Positions 1-7,440 of a stretch of 11,900 nucleotides of DNA are shown in pieces. The stretch is from the NCBI GenBank assembly GCA_900617975.1, contig UZAE01013579.1, forward strand, positions 1 through 11,900. Direction: 5' to 3'. Position 1 is the stretch's first letter. Every line of letters starts with the position of its first letter. The notes beneath the pieces were generated by a model. It searched no databases, had not been told where the DNA came from, and saw only the letters and a list, made by a program, of their open reading frames with translations. The position numbers were made by a program, and so were the translations under genes. The DNA comes from Rodentolepis nana. Taxonomy: Eukaryota > Platyhelminthes > Cestoda > Cyclophyllidea > Hymenolepididae.

Positions 1-174
1 ACCTTTTTCTCTACCTTTGTGTCTGTCTGCCTCTTTTACATCTGTGAAACGCTCTTCTGTTCCCTACCTCTCGACTTTCTGCTACTTTGATGAACCTCCC
101 TTCTGTGAAGCCCGAAGTCAGCTAAATGACTAATGATAACTATCATAACGCCTGCCATTTGAAATAAATAAATT
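1..174 (+). mobile_element. Family A repeat, tail half (cut by window edge)
   Basis: This is the distal part of the interspersed family A element in head-to-tail orientation; the head lies outside the window. It shows the family's landmarks in order: a pyrimidine-rich tract with GTCTGTCTGCC, TTTTACATCTGTGAAAC, CTCTTCTGTTCCC, TTTGATG, CTGTGAAGCCCGAAGTCAGC, the palindrome-like GATAACTATC, and the tail GCCTGCCATTTGAAATAAATAAATT. The same landmarks recur at 7300-7440 (+) and, reverse-complemented, at 1219-1400, 3100-3240 and 4210-4360. I see no protein domain. The A/T-rich tail would fit the 3' end of a retroposon, but this copy alone cannot prove the mechanism. Confidence 0.85.
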
Positions 175-1071
175 ATCTTCTATTTAAGCTATATTAAATG
201 TATTCGAATGCGAATCGTGTTTGCTGTGAGCATGAGTTGTCCTCGCTAAACGTCTGATTCTTCTATGCCATCAAGATATTTTGTTCGGGAGCCTGTTCAT
301 ACTAGGATATTTTTTCCATAGGGATTACTGAGGATGAGTCAGGACTCATTCCTGTAACAATCCGCCACTCGACAGATCCACCTTTAAACAAATTAAATTT
401 AATAACGCGTAATGGCTATGGAGTCACTTTTCAAATAAAAAACATGAAATAAAATGAATATATTCCGTTGATTACGTTCCGATTTCATTATTTTGCTCTT
501 TTTAAATGCTCGCTCATTAAAGCGCGAAGATGCAGATGAACTTGAAGCAGCTCCTTTTGAGCAGTGTAGCATAAATCCCCTTCCCCAGAGCTCTCAGAAG
601 TTATGCATAAGACGAATAGGAGTGAATCACAGTCGCAATTACGAACGAGACTCCACCTCTCTTGTAATGCTCATAATGGTCACTTGTCAAGACACCGCAG
701 ATGACTTTGAACGTCCCGTCTGTATAAATTCCATTTGTAAACATTCACGTTATGCACAACCTATATCTGCGCCACATAAGTTAATAAACACGTTCTACCT
801 CTTTTAAACTTTTCGATTCTCCCTCAATGAGCTCTACTTATAGCTGACTTATCCTGACAAACTAAAGGTGTGAAAGGGAACTTGGAATAAATGTGGAACA
901 ATGGCCTATAAAATACCAATATCTGAGCTCGTAATTCTTTCTCTTGAAGCTAAACTCGCAATTTACTTCTGAATTCATCATCATTCCATATTGATCTTTA
1001 AAGTATTTTAATTAGACGCTTTCCTCATCACACGTTAAGCGGTTAAAAACTTGTTTCAATCCTCTCAACCA
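175..1071. other. AT-rich intergenic DNA without a supported gene
   Basis: About 900 bases lie between two family A copies. A 104-codon open frame runs from 493 to 807 (+), but its product has no motif, signal peptide or domain I recognise, and one such frame is expected by chance in DNA of this length. The only structure I can support is the diverged family B repeat at 247-372, listed separately. No tRNA, promoter or terminator was recognised. Confidence 0.6.
247..372 (+). repeat. Family B repeat, diverged copy
   Basis: This segment aligns by eye, with small gaps, to 2882-3012. Shared blocks in the same order are ACGTCTG, a TTC-GGGAG block, CCATAG-GATT-CTGAG, GTCAGG, GTA-CA-TCCGC and a final CGAC. 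Spacing between blocks is nearly constant, which argues against chance. The A-box-like sequence seen in the other copy is eroded here. It looks like an old interspersed repeat copy; the true ends are not determined. Confidence 0.5.
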
Positions 1072-1660
1072 ATCCTTCCAATCACAGTCTTGGCCTTTTT
1101 TCCAATTTGTTGAGATATTCACCTAAGGTTAGCGAATAAACAATTTAGATAATTTTCTTCACTCTGCTTTTCCGATTCCTAATCTCCCAAATAATCTCTA
1201 ACAAATCTATTCGAAATATTTATTTATTTCAAATGGCAGGCGTTTTGTTAGCTATCATTAGCCATTTGGCTGACTTCGGGCTTCACAGAGGGAAGGTTCA
1301 TCAAAGTAGGAGAAAGTCGAGGGGTGGGGAAGAGAAGAGCGATTCACAGATGTAAAAGAGGCAGACAGACACAAAGGTAGAGAAAAAGGTAAGATGAGTA
1401 CTGTGAAGGGGTTGAATATGACATACAGTGGGTCATGGTAGTTTGAAATCAGAAGTCAACTGCCTGTTAATAGGCTTTTTGCCCTATGAATATACGCTGT
1501 CCAGAGTCGCCGAATTATAAGCACCAAAGTACCTGGATTTTGAAGCTGAGATATTGAATACATCATTTGATAACTGTTCAACTCGAGTAAAGATAGCCAA
1601 TTGAACCCTGCTTCTAACTAAACTATTGTGGATACACTAGATTTTCTCTGCTCAAAGTGT
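1072..1660. repeat. 589-bp exact duplicate of 1776-2364 (assembly overlap)
   Basis: Every position matches the sequence 704 bases downstream, without mismatch or indel that I can find. The block ends on its right exactly at the N at 1661, and its twin begins immediately after the N at 1775. This is a dovetail overlap between the end of one contig and the start of another, not a biological duplication. It contains one family A copy (1219-1505) and AT-rich flanking DNA. Confidence 0.93.
1219..1505 (-). mobile_element. Family A repeat, head-truncated copy
   Basis: Read on the minus strand the copy has the intact tail (GCCATTTGAAATAAATAAAT at its left end), the pyrimidine-rich body, the GTTGACTTC block, and ends at the GGACAGCG block before the CCACGTGG/GGTGCACC head. 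The missing 5' portion, with the tail kept, is what 5' truncation of a reverse-transcribed element would give; this is an inference from one copy. No flanking direct repeat was found. The copy at 1923-2209 is the same locus seen twice through the assembly overlap. Confidence 0.85.
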
Positions 1661-1661
1661 N
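1661..1661. other. Single-N contig join
   Basis: An isolated N. The left side (1072-1660) continues naturally at 2365, because 1776-2364 repeats it exactly. The right side is a 113-bp fragment that belongs elsewhere. The N is an artificial join of unknown size. Confidence 0.95.
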
Positions 1662-1774
1662 ACAACTCTGAGCGCAGCGACCGTACACACAGTGGCCAAT
1701 CATGAGTAACTCCCTGCGTGTACATTTTATCCACAATATACTTAATACTTACTGAATAAACGTGCTCCGTGCTA
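1662..1774. repeat. 113-bp contig sliver, duplicate of 2771-2883 and 4639-4751
   Basis: This short piece is bounded by Ns on both sides and is identical to 2771-2883, which is itself repeated at 4639-4751. A 113-bp unit with N on each side, wholly contained in a longer contig, is best read as a redundant assembly fragment. Confidence 0.93.
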
Positions 1775-1775
1775 N
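1775..1775. other. Single-N contig join
   Basis: An isolated N between the redundant 113-bp sliver and the start of the contig that overlaps 1072-1660. It is an artificial join. Confidence 0.95.
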
Positions 1776-2364
1776 ATCCTTCCAATCACAGTCTTGGCCT
1801 TTTTTCCAATTTGTTGAGATATTCACCTAAGGTTAGCGAATAAACAATTTAGATAATTTTCTTCACTCTGCTTTTCCGATTCCTAATCTCCCAAATAATC
1901 TCTAACAAATCTATTCGAAATATTTATTTATTTCAAATGGCAGGCGTTTTGTTAGCTATCATTAGCCATTTGGCTGACTTCGGGCTTCACAGAGGGAAGG
2001 TTCATCAAAGTAGGAGAAAGTCGAGGGGTGGGGAAGAGAAGAGCGATTCACAGATGTAAAAGAGGCAGACAGACACAAAGGTAGAGAAAAAGGTAAGATG
2101 AGTACTGTGAAGGGGTTGAATATGACATACAGTGGGTCATGGTAGTTTGAAATCAGAAGTCAACTGCCTGTTAATAGGCTTTTTGCCCTATGAATATACG
2201 CTGTCCAGAGTCGCCGAATTATAAGCACCAAAGTACCTGGATTTTGAAGCTGAGATATTGAATACATCATTTGATAACTGTTCAACTCGAGTAAAGATAG
2301 CCAATTGAACCCTGCTTCTAACTAAACTATTGTGGATACACTAGATTTTCTCTGCTCAAAGTGT
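1776..2364. repeat. 589-bp exact duplicate of 1072-1660
   Basis: This is the second member of the dovetail pair. It starts just after the N at 1775 and runs on without a break into unique sequence at 2365, so it is the contig start that should have been merged with the previous contig's end. Confidence 0.93.
1923..2209 (-). mobile_element. Family A repeat (same locus as 1219-1505)
   Basis: The sequence is identical to 1219-1505 at an offset of 704. Count this as one copy, not two, when estimating element number or age. Identity to its twin comes from contig overlap, not from recent transposition. Confidence 0.85.
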
Positions 2365-2695
2365 TGGAGGATCATGCGAGATCATTTGCCTTCTCGTTAA
2401 CTGAAAGTGGAAGGGAATTGATGTGTCAAGATCGACTCTTCGTCATTAAAACCCATTCAATAGACACTGAACATTGAAGGTGAACACTTGCGCAATAGTA
2501 GAAACGTTTCGGGTTGATAGAATAGAGATGGAGTTCCATTCTTGCTATTTCAGACCTAGGTGGAGATAGTGAAAAAACGAAAAATGGAAGAAAGAATCTT
2601 CTAAATATCTTTTATTTACCGAAAGCGAGTATTTCAGAGAAATAAATCTGATTTGAATAGGAGATTGTGCGTATATTAATAATCCATTTTCTTAA
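2365..2695. other. Single-copy AT-rich DNA, no gene seen
   Basis: This bridge between the two overlap blocks is present once in the window. The minus-strand 77-codon open frame from 2845 down to 2612 overlaps it, but its other half lies in the repeated 2696-2883 block and it has no recognisable motif, so I do not call it a gene. No RNA gene or regulatory element was recognised. Confidence 0.6.
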
Positions 2696-2881
2696 AAAAT
2701 TAAGCACTTTAATGTTATCGCTTTGTGCGTAATCGTATGCCTGCATGACAGGATTGGGAGGTGCGGCCGTACAACTCTGAGCGCAGCGACCGTACACACA
2801 GTGGCCAATCATGAGTAACTCCCTGCGTGTACATTTTATCCACAATATACTTAATACTTACTGAATAAACGTGCTCCGTGC

Positions 2882-3012
2882 TACACGTCTGTTTCCTTGA
2901 TAGCTGGGCTATAGCTTAGCTGGTTCTGGGAGTCTAGCTAGATGTTGGAGAATCTGCCATAGAGATTTCTGAGTCAGTCAGGCTTTACTAGCGTAGCAGT
3001 CCGCTACAATGT
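2882..3012 (+). repeat. Family B repeat, better-preserved copy (SINE candidate)
   Basis: This is homologous to 247-372 by a series of collinear blocks (ACGTCTG, GGGAG, CCATAG-GATT-CTGAG, GTCAGG, TCCGC, CGAC). It contains TAGCTTAGCTGG, a perfect fit to the tRNA/SINE A-box consensus TRGCNNAGYNGG. A sequence resembling a weak B box (around TGTTGGAGAATCTG) follows about 20 bases later, closer than in a normal tRNA. I therefore suggest an old tRNA-derived SINE without claiming it. Ends and flanking duplications are not resolved. Confidence 0.45.
2912..2923 (+). promoter_or_regulatory. A-box-like internal RNA polymerase III promoter motif
   Basis: TAGCTTAGCTGG matches TRGCNNAGYNGG at all positions. 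It sits inside the family B repeat and is duplicated at 4780-4791 through the assembly overlap. A convincing B box (GGTTCGANNCC) is not present downstream, so activity is doubtful. Confidence 0.35.
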
Positions 3013-3086
3013 CGACTTAACTTGCGATATTATGGGGAAGTGAATAAAATGTAATTAGGCATTTAATTTAACCCTGTCATGTTTGA

Positions 3087-3087
3087 N
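3087..3087. other. Single-N contig join
   Basis: An isolated N. The left contig's true continuation is at 4955, shown by the 391-bp overlap. The right side starts inside a family A tail, so 3088-4562 has no sequence support for its position here. Confidence 0.95.
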
Positions 3088-3394
3088 CAGGCTTTTTGAT
3101 AGATATCATTAGCCATTTAGCTGACTTCGGGCTTCACAGAGGGAAGGTTCATCAAAGTAGCAGAAAGTCGAGGGGTGGGGAACAGAAGAGTGATTCACAG
3201 ATGTAAAAGAGGCAGACAGACACAAAGGTAGAGAAAAAGGTGAGGTGAGTACTGTGAAAGGGGTCGAATATGACAACCAGGGGTGTCGTGGTAGTTTGAA
3301 GTGAGAAGTCAACTGCCGGTTAATAGACTTTTTTGCCGTATTAGTATACGTTGCCCAGGGTGCACCACGTGGAGGTAAGTCTATCGCACACCCC
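3088..3394 (-). mobile_element. Family A repeat, full head, tail cut at contig end
   Basis: On the minus strand the element begins with the complete head (GGGGTGTGCGATAGACTTACC, CCACGTGG, GGTGCACC) and runs through the pyrimidine-rich body to GCTAATGATATCTATC. It stops at the N within the tail's GCCTG block. The strand opposite to head-to-tail reading shows GAGGTAAGT and GGTGAGGTGAGTACTG, both good 5' splice-donor shapes. A 138-codon open frame (3525 down to 3109, minus) is simply this element plus flank. Its peptide includes AIDLPPRGAPWATY and recurs in other copies with frame breaks. Confidence 0.88.
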
Positions 3395-4196
3395 AGTCTA
3401 ACATAGTATAAAGCCATAATAGAACACTTTTGACAGGATACAACATATACTTCAAACTCATTCAACAATGTTTTGGACTCTTCAGTAGCAACGTAGACCC
3501 AATTAGTCTTCTTTATTCCAAACAATATCTCTTCAGGGCTTTGCGTGAATTATTTAATGAAAGTCGCTTTAGAATGCCTAACCATCTCCTGACTTGAACC
3601 ATGTTTCAGTATCTTCATACCGATCACTCTTTCAATGCCTAATTTATTCATTTACCCAACTCACTTTGAAAACCGTATGTGTAGCATTTATCAATTAATT
3701 TTTTCGGGGCGAATTGGCGACCTGTGTTCCCTTACAGCTCTAATAGTTCCTTCTAGCGCTAAAGTCCTTAACTGCAAGTTTTCATCTTCAAAAATTTGTC
3801 CAAAACTGCTTTTGCTCTTCACCAGTTTTAAACTGCTACTTATTCCCGAAATTAACAAAAACAAATGTCATTGGCATCAAACTCTTGCGAATACGTCAAA
3901 TTTTCAATCCTCTAATTACTCAATTTTAAACAAGATCCACTTTTTTATATCTGATTTTGGCAAATCAGGGATTTGACGGTAATGCGCTTGTTAAAATTTA
4001 ACAAATTTTGCAAGTGGACAGCGCAACGCAGTCTATTTAACCGCATTCCTTGTTACAATTTGTTCTGCCTCAGTAAGATTATCAGATTAGAAGCAGGGAT
4101 TAAAATAAACCGATCGGAATTTCACCGGTTTTAATCATGAACAAATATTTTAACTCATTGCCCTAGTGATTTAATGAATGTCAACCAATCTCACTA
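3395..4196. other. AT-rich intergenic DNA of uncertain placement
   Basis: This is the sequence between two family A copies on the contig 3088-4562. A 113-codon open frame (3635-3976, +) gives a hydrophobic, cysteine-containing peptide with no domain or motif I recognise; I treat it as chance. No RNA gene was recognised. The whole contig may be misplaced because neither end overlaps its neighbours. Confidence 0.55.
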
Positions 4197-4209
4197 TTTA
4201 AAATCAAAT
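4197..4209. repeat. Left target-site duplication of family A copy
   Basis: TTTAAAATCAAAT directly abuts the tail end of the minus-strand element and is repeated perfectly at 4519-4531, directly abutting the head end. Extending it by five bases gives 17 of 18 matches. A 13-bp A/T-rich duplication is typical of target-primed retroposition. Confidence 0.85.
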
Positions 4210-4518
4210 CAAATGGCAGGCGTTTTCATAGTTATCATTAGCCCTTTGGTTGACTTCCGGCTTCACAGAGAGGAAGGAACATCAAAGTGGAAAAAGTCGG
4301 GAAGGGGGGACAGAAGAGTATTTCAAAGATGTAAAAGAGACAGACAGATATAAAGGTAGAAAAAGGTGAGGTGAGTACTGTGGAAGAAGTCGCATATGAC
4401 ATACAATGGGATGATGGTTGTTTGAAGTCAGAAGTCAACTGCCTGTTAATAGACTTTCGCCGTATGAATATACGTTGCCCAGGATGTACCACGTGGAGGT
4501 AAGTCTATCGCACACCCC
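4210..4518 (-). mobile_element. Family A repeat, complete insertion with 13-bp TSD
   Basis: This is the best-defined copy: both ends are marked by perfect 13-bp direct repeats, so the element is about 309 bp, from GGGGTGTGCG at the head to CCTGCCATTTG at the tail. Order on the minus strand: CCACGTGGTACATCC (the second palindrome is mutated here), CGTATATTCATACGGCG, AGTCTATTAAC, GTTGACTTC (bases 4431-4439 on the complement), TTCAAACAACCATCATCCC, CAGTACTCACCTCACC, GTCTGTCTCTTTTACATC, GAAGTCAAC (4249-4257) and GATAACTATG. It has no coding capacity for a transposase or reverse transcriptase, so any mobility would have to be supplied in trans. Variable, long TSDs favour a SINE-like retroposon over a cut-and-paste element. 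The A/T-rich run that ends other copies is here part of the duplication. Confidence 0.88.
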
Positions 4519-4531
4519 TTTAAAATCAAAT
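4519..4531. repeat. Right target-site duplication of family A copy
   Basis: TTTAAAATCAAAT follows immediately after the CACACCCC end of the element and is the partner of 4197-4209. Confidence 0.85.
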
Positions 4532-4562
4532 TAAATCTTAAGTGACAGGAAACTCTTTGGAT

Positions 4563-4563
4563 N
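4563..4563. other. Single-N contig join
   Basis: An isolated N. The sequence after it (4564-4954) repeats 2696-3086, so the contig to the right belongs directly after 3086. Confidence 0.95.
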
Positions 4564-4954
4564 AAAATTAAGCACTTTAATGTTATCGCTTTGTGCGTAA
4601 TCGTATGCCTGCATGACAGGATTGGGAGGTGCGGCCGTACAACTCTGAGCGCAGCGACCGTACACACAGTGGCCAATCATGAGTAACTCCCTGCGTGTAC
4701 ATTTTATCCACAATATACTTAATACTTACTGAATAAACGTGCTCCGTGCTACACGTCTGTTTCCTTGATAGCTGGGCTATAGCTTAGCTGGTTCTGGGAG
4801 TCTAGCTAGATGTTGGAGAATCTGCCATAGAGATTTCTGAGTCAGTCAGGCTTTACTAGCGTAGCAGTCCGCTACAATGTCGACTTAACTTGCGATATTA
4901 TGGGGAAGTGAATAAAATGTAATTAGGCATTTAATTTAACCCTGTCATGTTTGA
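4564..4954. repeat. 391-bp exact duplicate of 2696-3086
   Basis: It starts directly after an N and continues without break into unique sequence at 4955. The twin ends directly before an N. Open frames reading leftward across this block (for example from 4713 or 4676) cross the artificial join and are not real. Confidence 0.93.
4750..4880 (+). repeat. Family B repeat (assembly duplicate of 2882-3012)
   Basis: Identical to 2882-3012 because it lies in the 391-bp contig overlap, including the A-box-like TAGCTTAGCTGG at 4780-4791. It should be counted once with its twin. Confidence 0.45.
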
Positions 4955-5469
4955 GCTAACTGTTTCAGGTATCGTGTAAACTCCCTTGAGATACGTCTAC
5001 ATGAGCTTAATTACCTTTCCCTTGGCGTCTAATGTCTCATTCGTCTTCCTAATCGTTGTAGCAGTCAAATCTAAGTGAAATAAACCAGACGTGTTCTTTC
5101 TGGGGCTCCCACCAAATAACAGACACAAACCTAAATTCACATACTAAAAGATGTTCGTTTCAAGCTTCAGGTCTATTCACAGTGTTAGTACGGAAAAACT
5201 TTACTCTTTAAAGTAAAGTTTCAATAGGGTATTATTTTTAATATATAAGATACTTATAATTATGTATTTTGGATCTTTTTCAATAATATACGCTGCGGAA
5301 CATGGTATAAAATTGAATTTATCTGAAAGTTAGTTCAAAATTGATTTGGCGATATGTGAGTTAACAATGGCAGTAAATGAACAAATTGCGTTTGAAAATC
5401 AATGTATGACAGTGATAAAGATTGCATTAGGGGTAGATATAAATTTAATTAAACCGCCGTGAAGAACTG
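4955..5469. other. AT-rich intergenic DNA with one strong hairpin
   Basis: No open frame of note and no recognisable gene. A perfect inverted repeat at 5196-5221 is listed separately. The segment joins family B on the left and a decayed family A copy on the right. Confidence 0.6.
5196..5221. repeat. Perfect 10-bp hairpin
   Basis: AAACTTTACT (5196-5205) and AGTAAAGTTT (5212-5221) are exact reverse complements separated by six bases. It is not part of family A or B and nothing adjacent suggests a gene for it to terminate or regulate. It could be a remnant of a small inverted-repeat element or chance in AT-rich DNA. Confidence 0.6.
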
Positions 5470-5712
5470 GGATCAATGGAAGGAACATCAAAGGGAAAAA
5501 AGTCGAGAAGGGTAAGGGGAACAGAAGAATGATCTACAGAAGTTAGAAACAGGCAGACAGAGAGATAGAAAAAAATTGAGATGAGCACTGTGGAAGTAGC
5601 CGAATATAACATACAGTATAGCCAATGGAATTTGAAGCCAGAATTTAATTGTCGGTTAATAGACTTTTTTGCCCAATGAGTATACGCTGTCCAGGGTGCA
5701 CCACGTGGAGGT
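5470..5712 (-). mobile_element. Family A repeat, decayed copy
   Basis: On the minus strand: CCACGTGGTGCACCCTGG, CGTATACTCATTGGGC, AAAAAGTCTATTAACCG, a degraded body with TGTATGTTATATTCGGC and CAGTGCTCATCTC, GTCTGCCTG, CATTCTTCTGTTCCCC and GATGTTCCTTCC. The outermost head (after CCTCCACGTGG) is replaced by unrelated bases and the tail past GATGTTCC is lost or unrecognisable. It is more diverged than the other copies, so probably an older insertion. The 124-codon minus-strand frame (5819 down to 5445) is the element read through. Confidence 0.8.
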
Positions 5713-7117
5713 CCATCTACATAAACATAAGTTTGGGATTTTAGAATCCTTATGCAAAAAGCGAATAGTCTATGGTCAAAGTATGGACAATTAGGAAGAA
5801 TATCACGTGATGATAGCATAGTGACTAAAGCGATGGCACCACAAAATCAACGGTCCTAATGCCTGTGCCCATTGATAATGGGAATAGCCTGGTGACCAAT
5901 TTGATTCTGATCAACAAGGAGGGTATTAGAAAACGAATATCTCAAAAGGGAGCTTGTGAATACTAAGTCAAAAAGCGAGAAATAATTGTATGCCCTTTAT
6001 CCTGGGGCAGTATGACTGGAATAAAAAGCAGTGGAATGGCCATTTACCTCAACGCGCAACTCGGTTTCGAAGTCCATTGCCCTCATTAGTAAAGGCGTAA
6101 AATATTCGGCGTCTCTTAATTAATGATTTCACTGGGTTGTTATCAAGATATGTGCTCGGCAAAGCCCACTCTTGAAACCCTTAAAAACCACATCGTTTGC
6201 ATTTAATAGTCTATTTTGAGCATTTTAAATTATCTTTACCCAAAATATTACAGTGGTTTTCTCAAATTGAATTAAATAACGCTTTCGTATTGGTCTAAGA
6301 GGAACAAAACATTATATGTTTATAGATGGGCAAAAGCAGGCTTTTGCCAATTAAAATGTTTGGCGTTCGTACACGAATATTAGTGCCATTTTGTCATTTT
6401 TAGAACTTATTATCGTGTGTGGTCCGGGAATGCCAATTCCATGTAATTGATAATGTACCGCACATGTAAAAGTTGTAATAATCAGTGGTGATGTATCCTG
6501 GCAACGCTAGGTTAATAATCAAAAATTATTGGTGCAAATTGTAAGAACCAATTACATGCTTTTGAATTAAATGTTGCCTCTTAATAACAGCACTTTATTT
6601 AAACTTAAAAAACGCATCAAATGTAATATAAAATTTGTACATTTAGGATCTTTGACAATGTTTACCTTTTAAATTTCATAATGGCTTAATAACTTAAACA
6701 AGTCAAAATTTATATGGGTTGTGAATCTTAGAGTTGCTTGGTTCGACAATCTGACAGATTGGAATTATCAAATTTTCATCAATATATTTTTTTGCAAAAT
6801 AGGAACTTCAATTAAGTATAAAATCAAGACGTACGCTGTCATATTAATAATTAATCACATACGGTAAAATAGGATATAACATTTGGACTGAGAAGCAAAG
6901 TAGTGGGTTCAAAGTAAGTGAGCAGAATGAAATTTGGAGTATCCAGGGATTTTCTATTCAGTTAATGTACCGCTGGTTTCATGTGATTTAAGCTGACTGA
7001 AATACCTACTCGATTAGCCAAGGAGCTATTAATTGGCGCTAACGGATTTCCAGTGTGGAAGCTTAAAGGTGGCAGCTTAGACAATTACTCTCCAAGACTA
7101 CTAAAAAAGCGACTTGT
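5713..7117. other. Long AT-rich stretch without a supported feature
   Basis: About 1.4 kb with short open frames only, no coding-like run, no tRNA or rRNA signature and no obvious tandem repeat. I see no family A or B match in it. It may be intergenic or intronic; the sequence does not say which. Confidence 0.6.
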
Positions 7118-7440
7118 GGTGTGCGAAAGACTTACCTCCTCATGGTGCAACCTGGACAACGTACACTCATACGGCAAAAAAAGTCTATAAACCGGCAGTT
7201 GACTTCTCTGAGTTCAAGCTATCATGACCCCACTGTATGTCATATTCCACCACTTCCACAGTTCTCACCTTTCCTTCTCTACCTTTGTTTCTGTCTCTTT
7301 TACATCTATGAAACACTCTTCTGCTCCCTCTCGAATTTTTTTCAATTTGATGTTCCTTCCCCTCTGTGAAGCCTGAAGTCAACTAAAGGGCCAATGATAA
7401 CTATCAAGACGCCTGATATTTGATAGAAATAAATTAAATT
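7118..7440 (+). mobile_element. Family A repeat, near full-length copy
   Basis: This is the cleanest plus-strand copy and a good reference for the order of parts. The head is GGTGTGCG-AAGACTTACCTCC (7119 on), then a mutated palindrome region, GTACACTCATACGGCAAAAAAAGTCTAT, ACCGGCAGTTGACTTC (7193-7206), CCCCACTGTATGTCATATTC, CCACTTCCACAGTTCTCACC, CTACCTTTGTTTCTGTCTCTTTTACATC, GAAACACTCTTCTG, GATGTTCCTTCC, CTGAAGTCAAC (7373-7383), GATAACTATC and an A/T-rich tail. GTTGACTTC at 7198-7206 and GAAGTCAAC at 7375-7383 are exact reverse complements. I found no clear flanking target-site duplication. The 82-codon frame from 7121 ends inside the element and carries no known domain. Confidence 0.88.

Larger units (their letters stand above)
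2696..3086. repeat. 391-bp exact duplicate of 4564-4954 (assembly overlap)
   Basis: It matches 4564-4954 at a constant offset of 1868 with no difference found. It stops at the N at 3087 on its right, and the twin starts right after the N at 4563. This is the second dovetail overlap, linking the contig ending at 3086 to the contig that continues past 4954. Confidence 0.93.

Noticed and set aside
493..807. 104-codon open frame on the plus strand
   Set aside because: No domain, motif, signal peptide or composition unlike the surroundings; one such frame is expected by chance in this much DNA.
1219..2209. Two young, identical family A insertions as evidence of current mobility
   Set aside because: They are one locus represented twice through overlapping contigs; flanking DNA is equally identical.
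2612..2845. 77-codon minus-strand frame, seen again in part at 4531-4713
   Set aside because: The recurrence is only the 391-bp contig overlap, and the second version crosses the N at 4563. It is not evidence of a conserved gene.
3635..3976. 113-codon open frame with a hydrophobic stretch
   Set aside because: No recognisable family; A/T-rich codons give many F, L, I, S and N residues by default, and no neighbour or repeat copy supports it.
4210..4518. Terminal inverted repeats making family A a MITE
   Set aside because: Head GGGGTGTGCG-ATAG and the reverse complement of the tail (GGCAGGCGTTTTGATAG) share only a loose GCG...ATAG match. A 13-bp TSD is also unusual for common MITE families. 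Kept as a weak alternative only.
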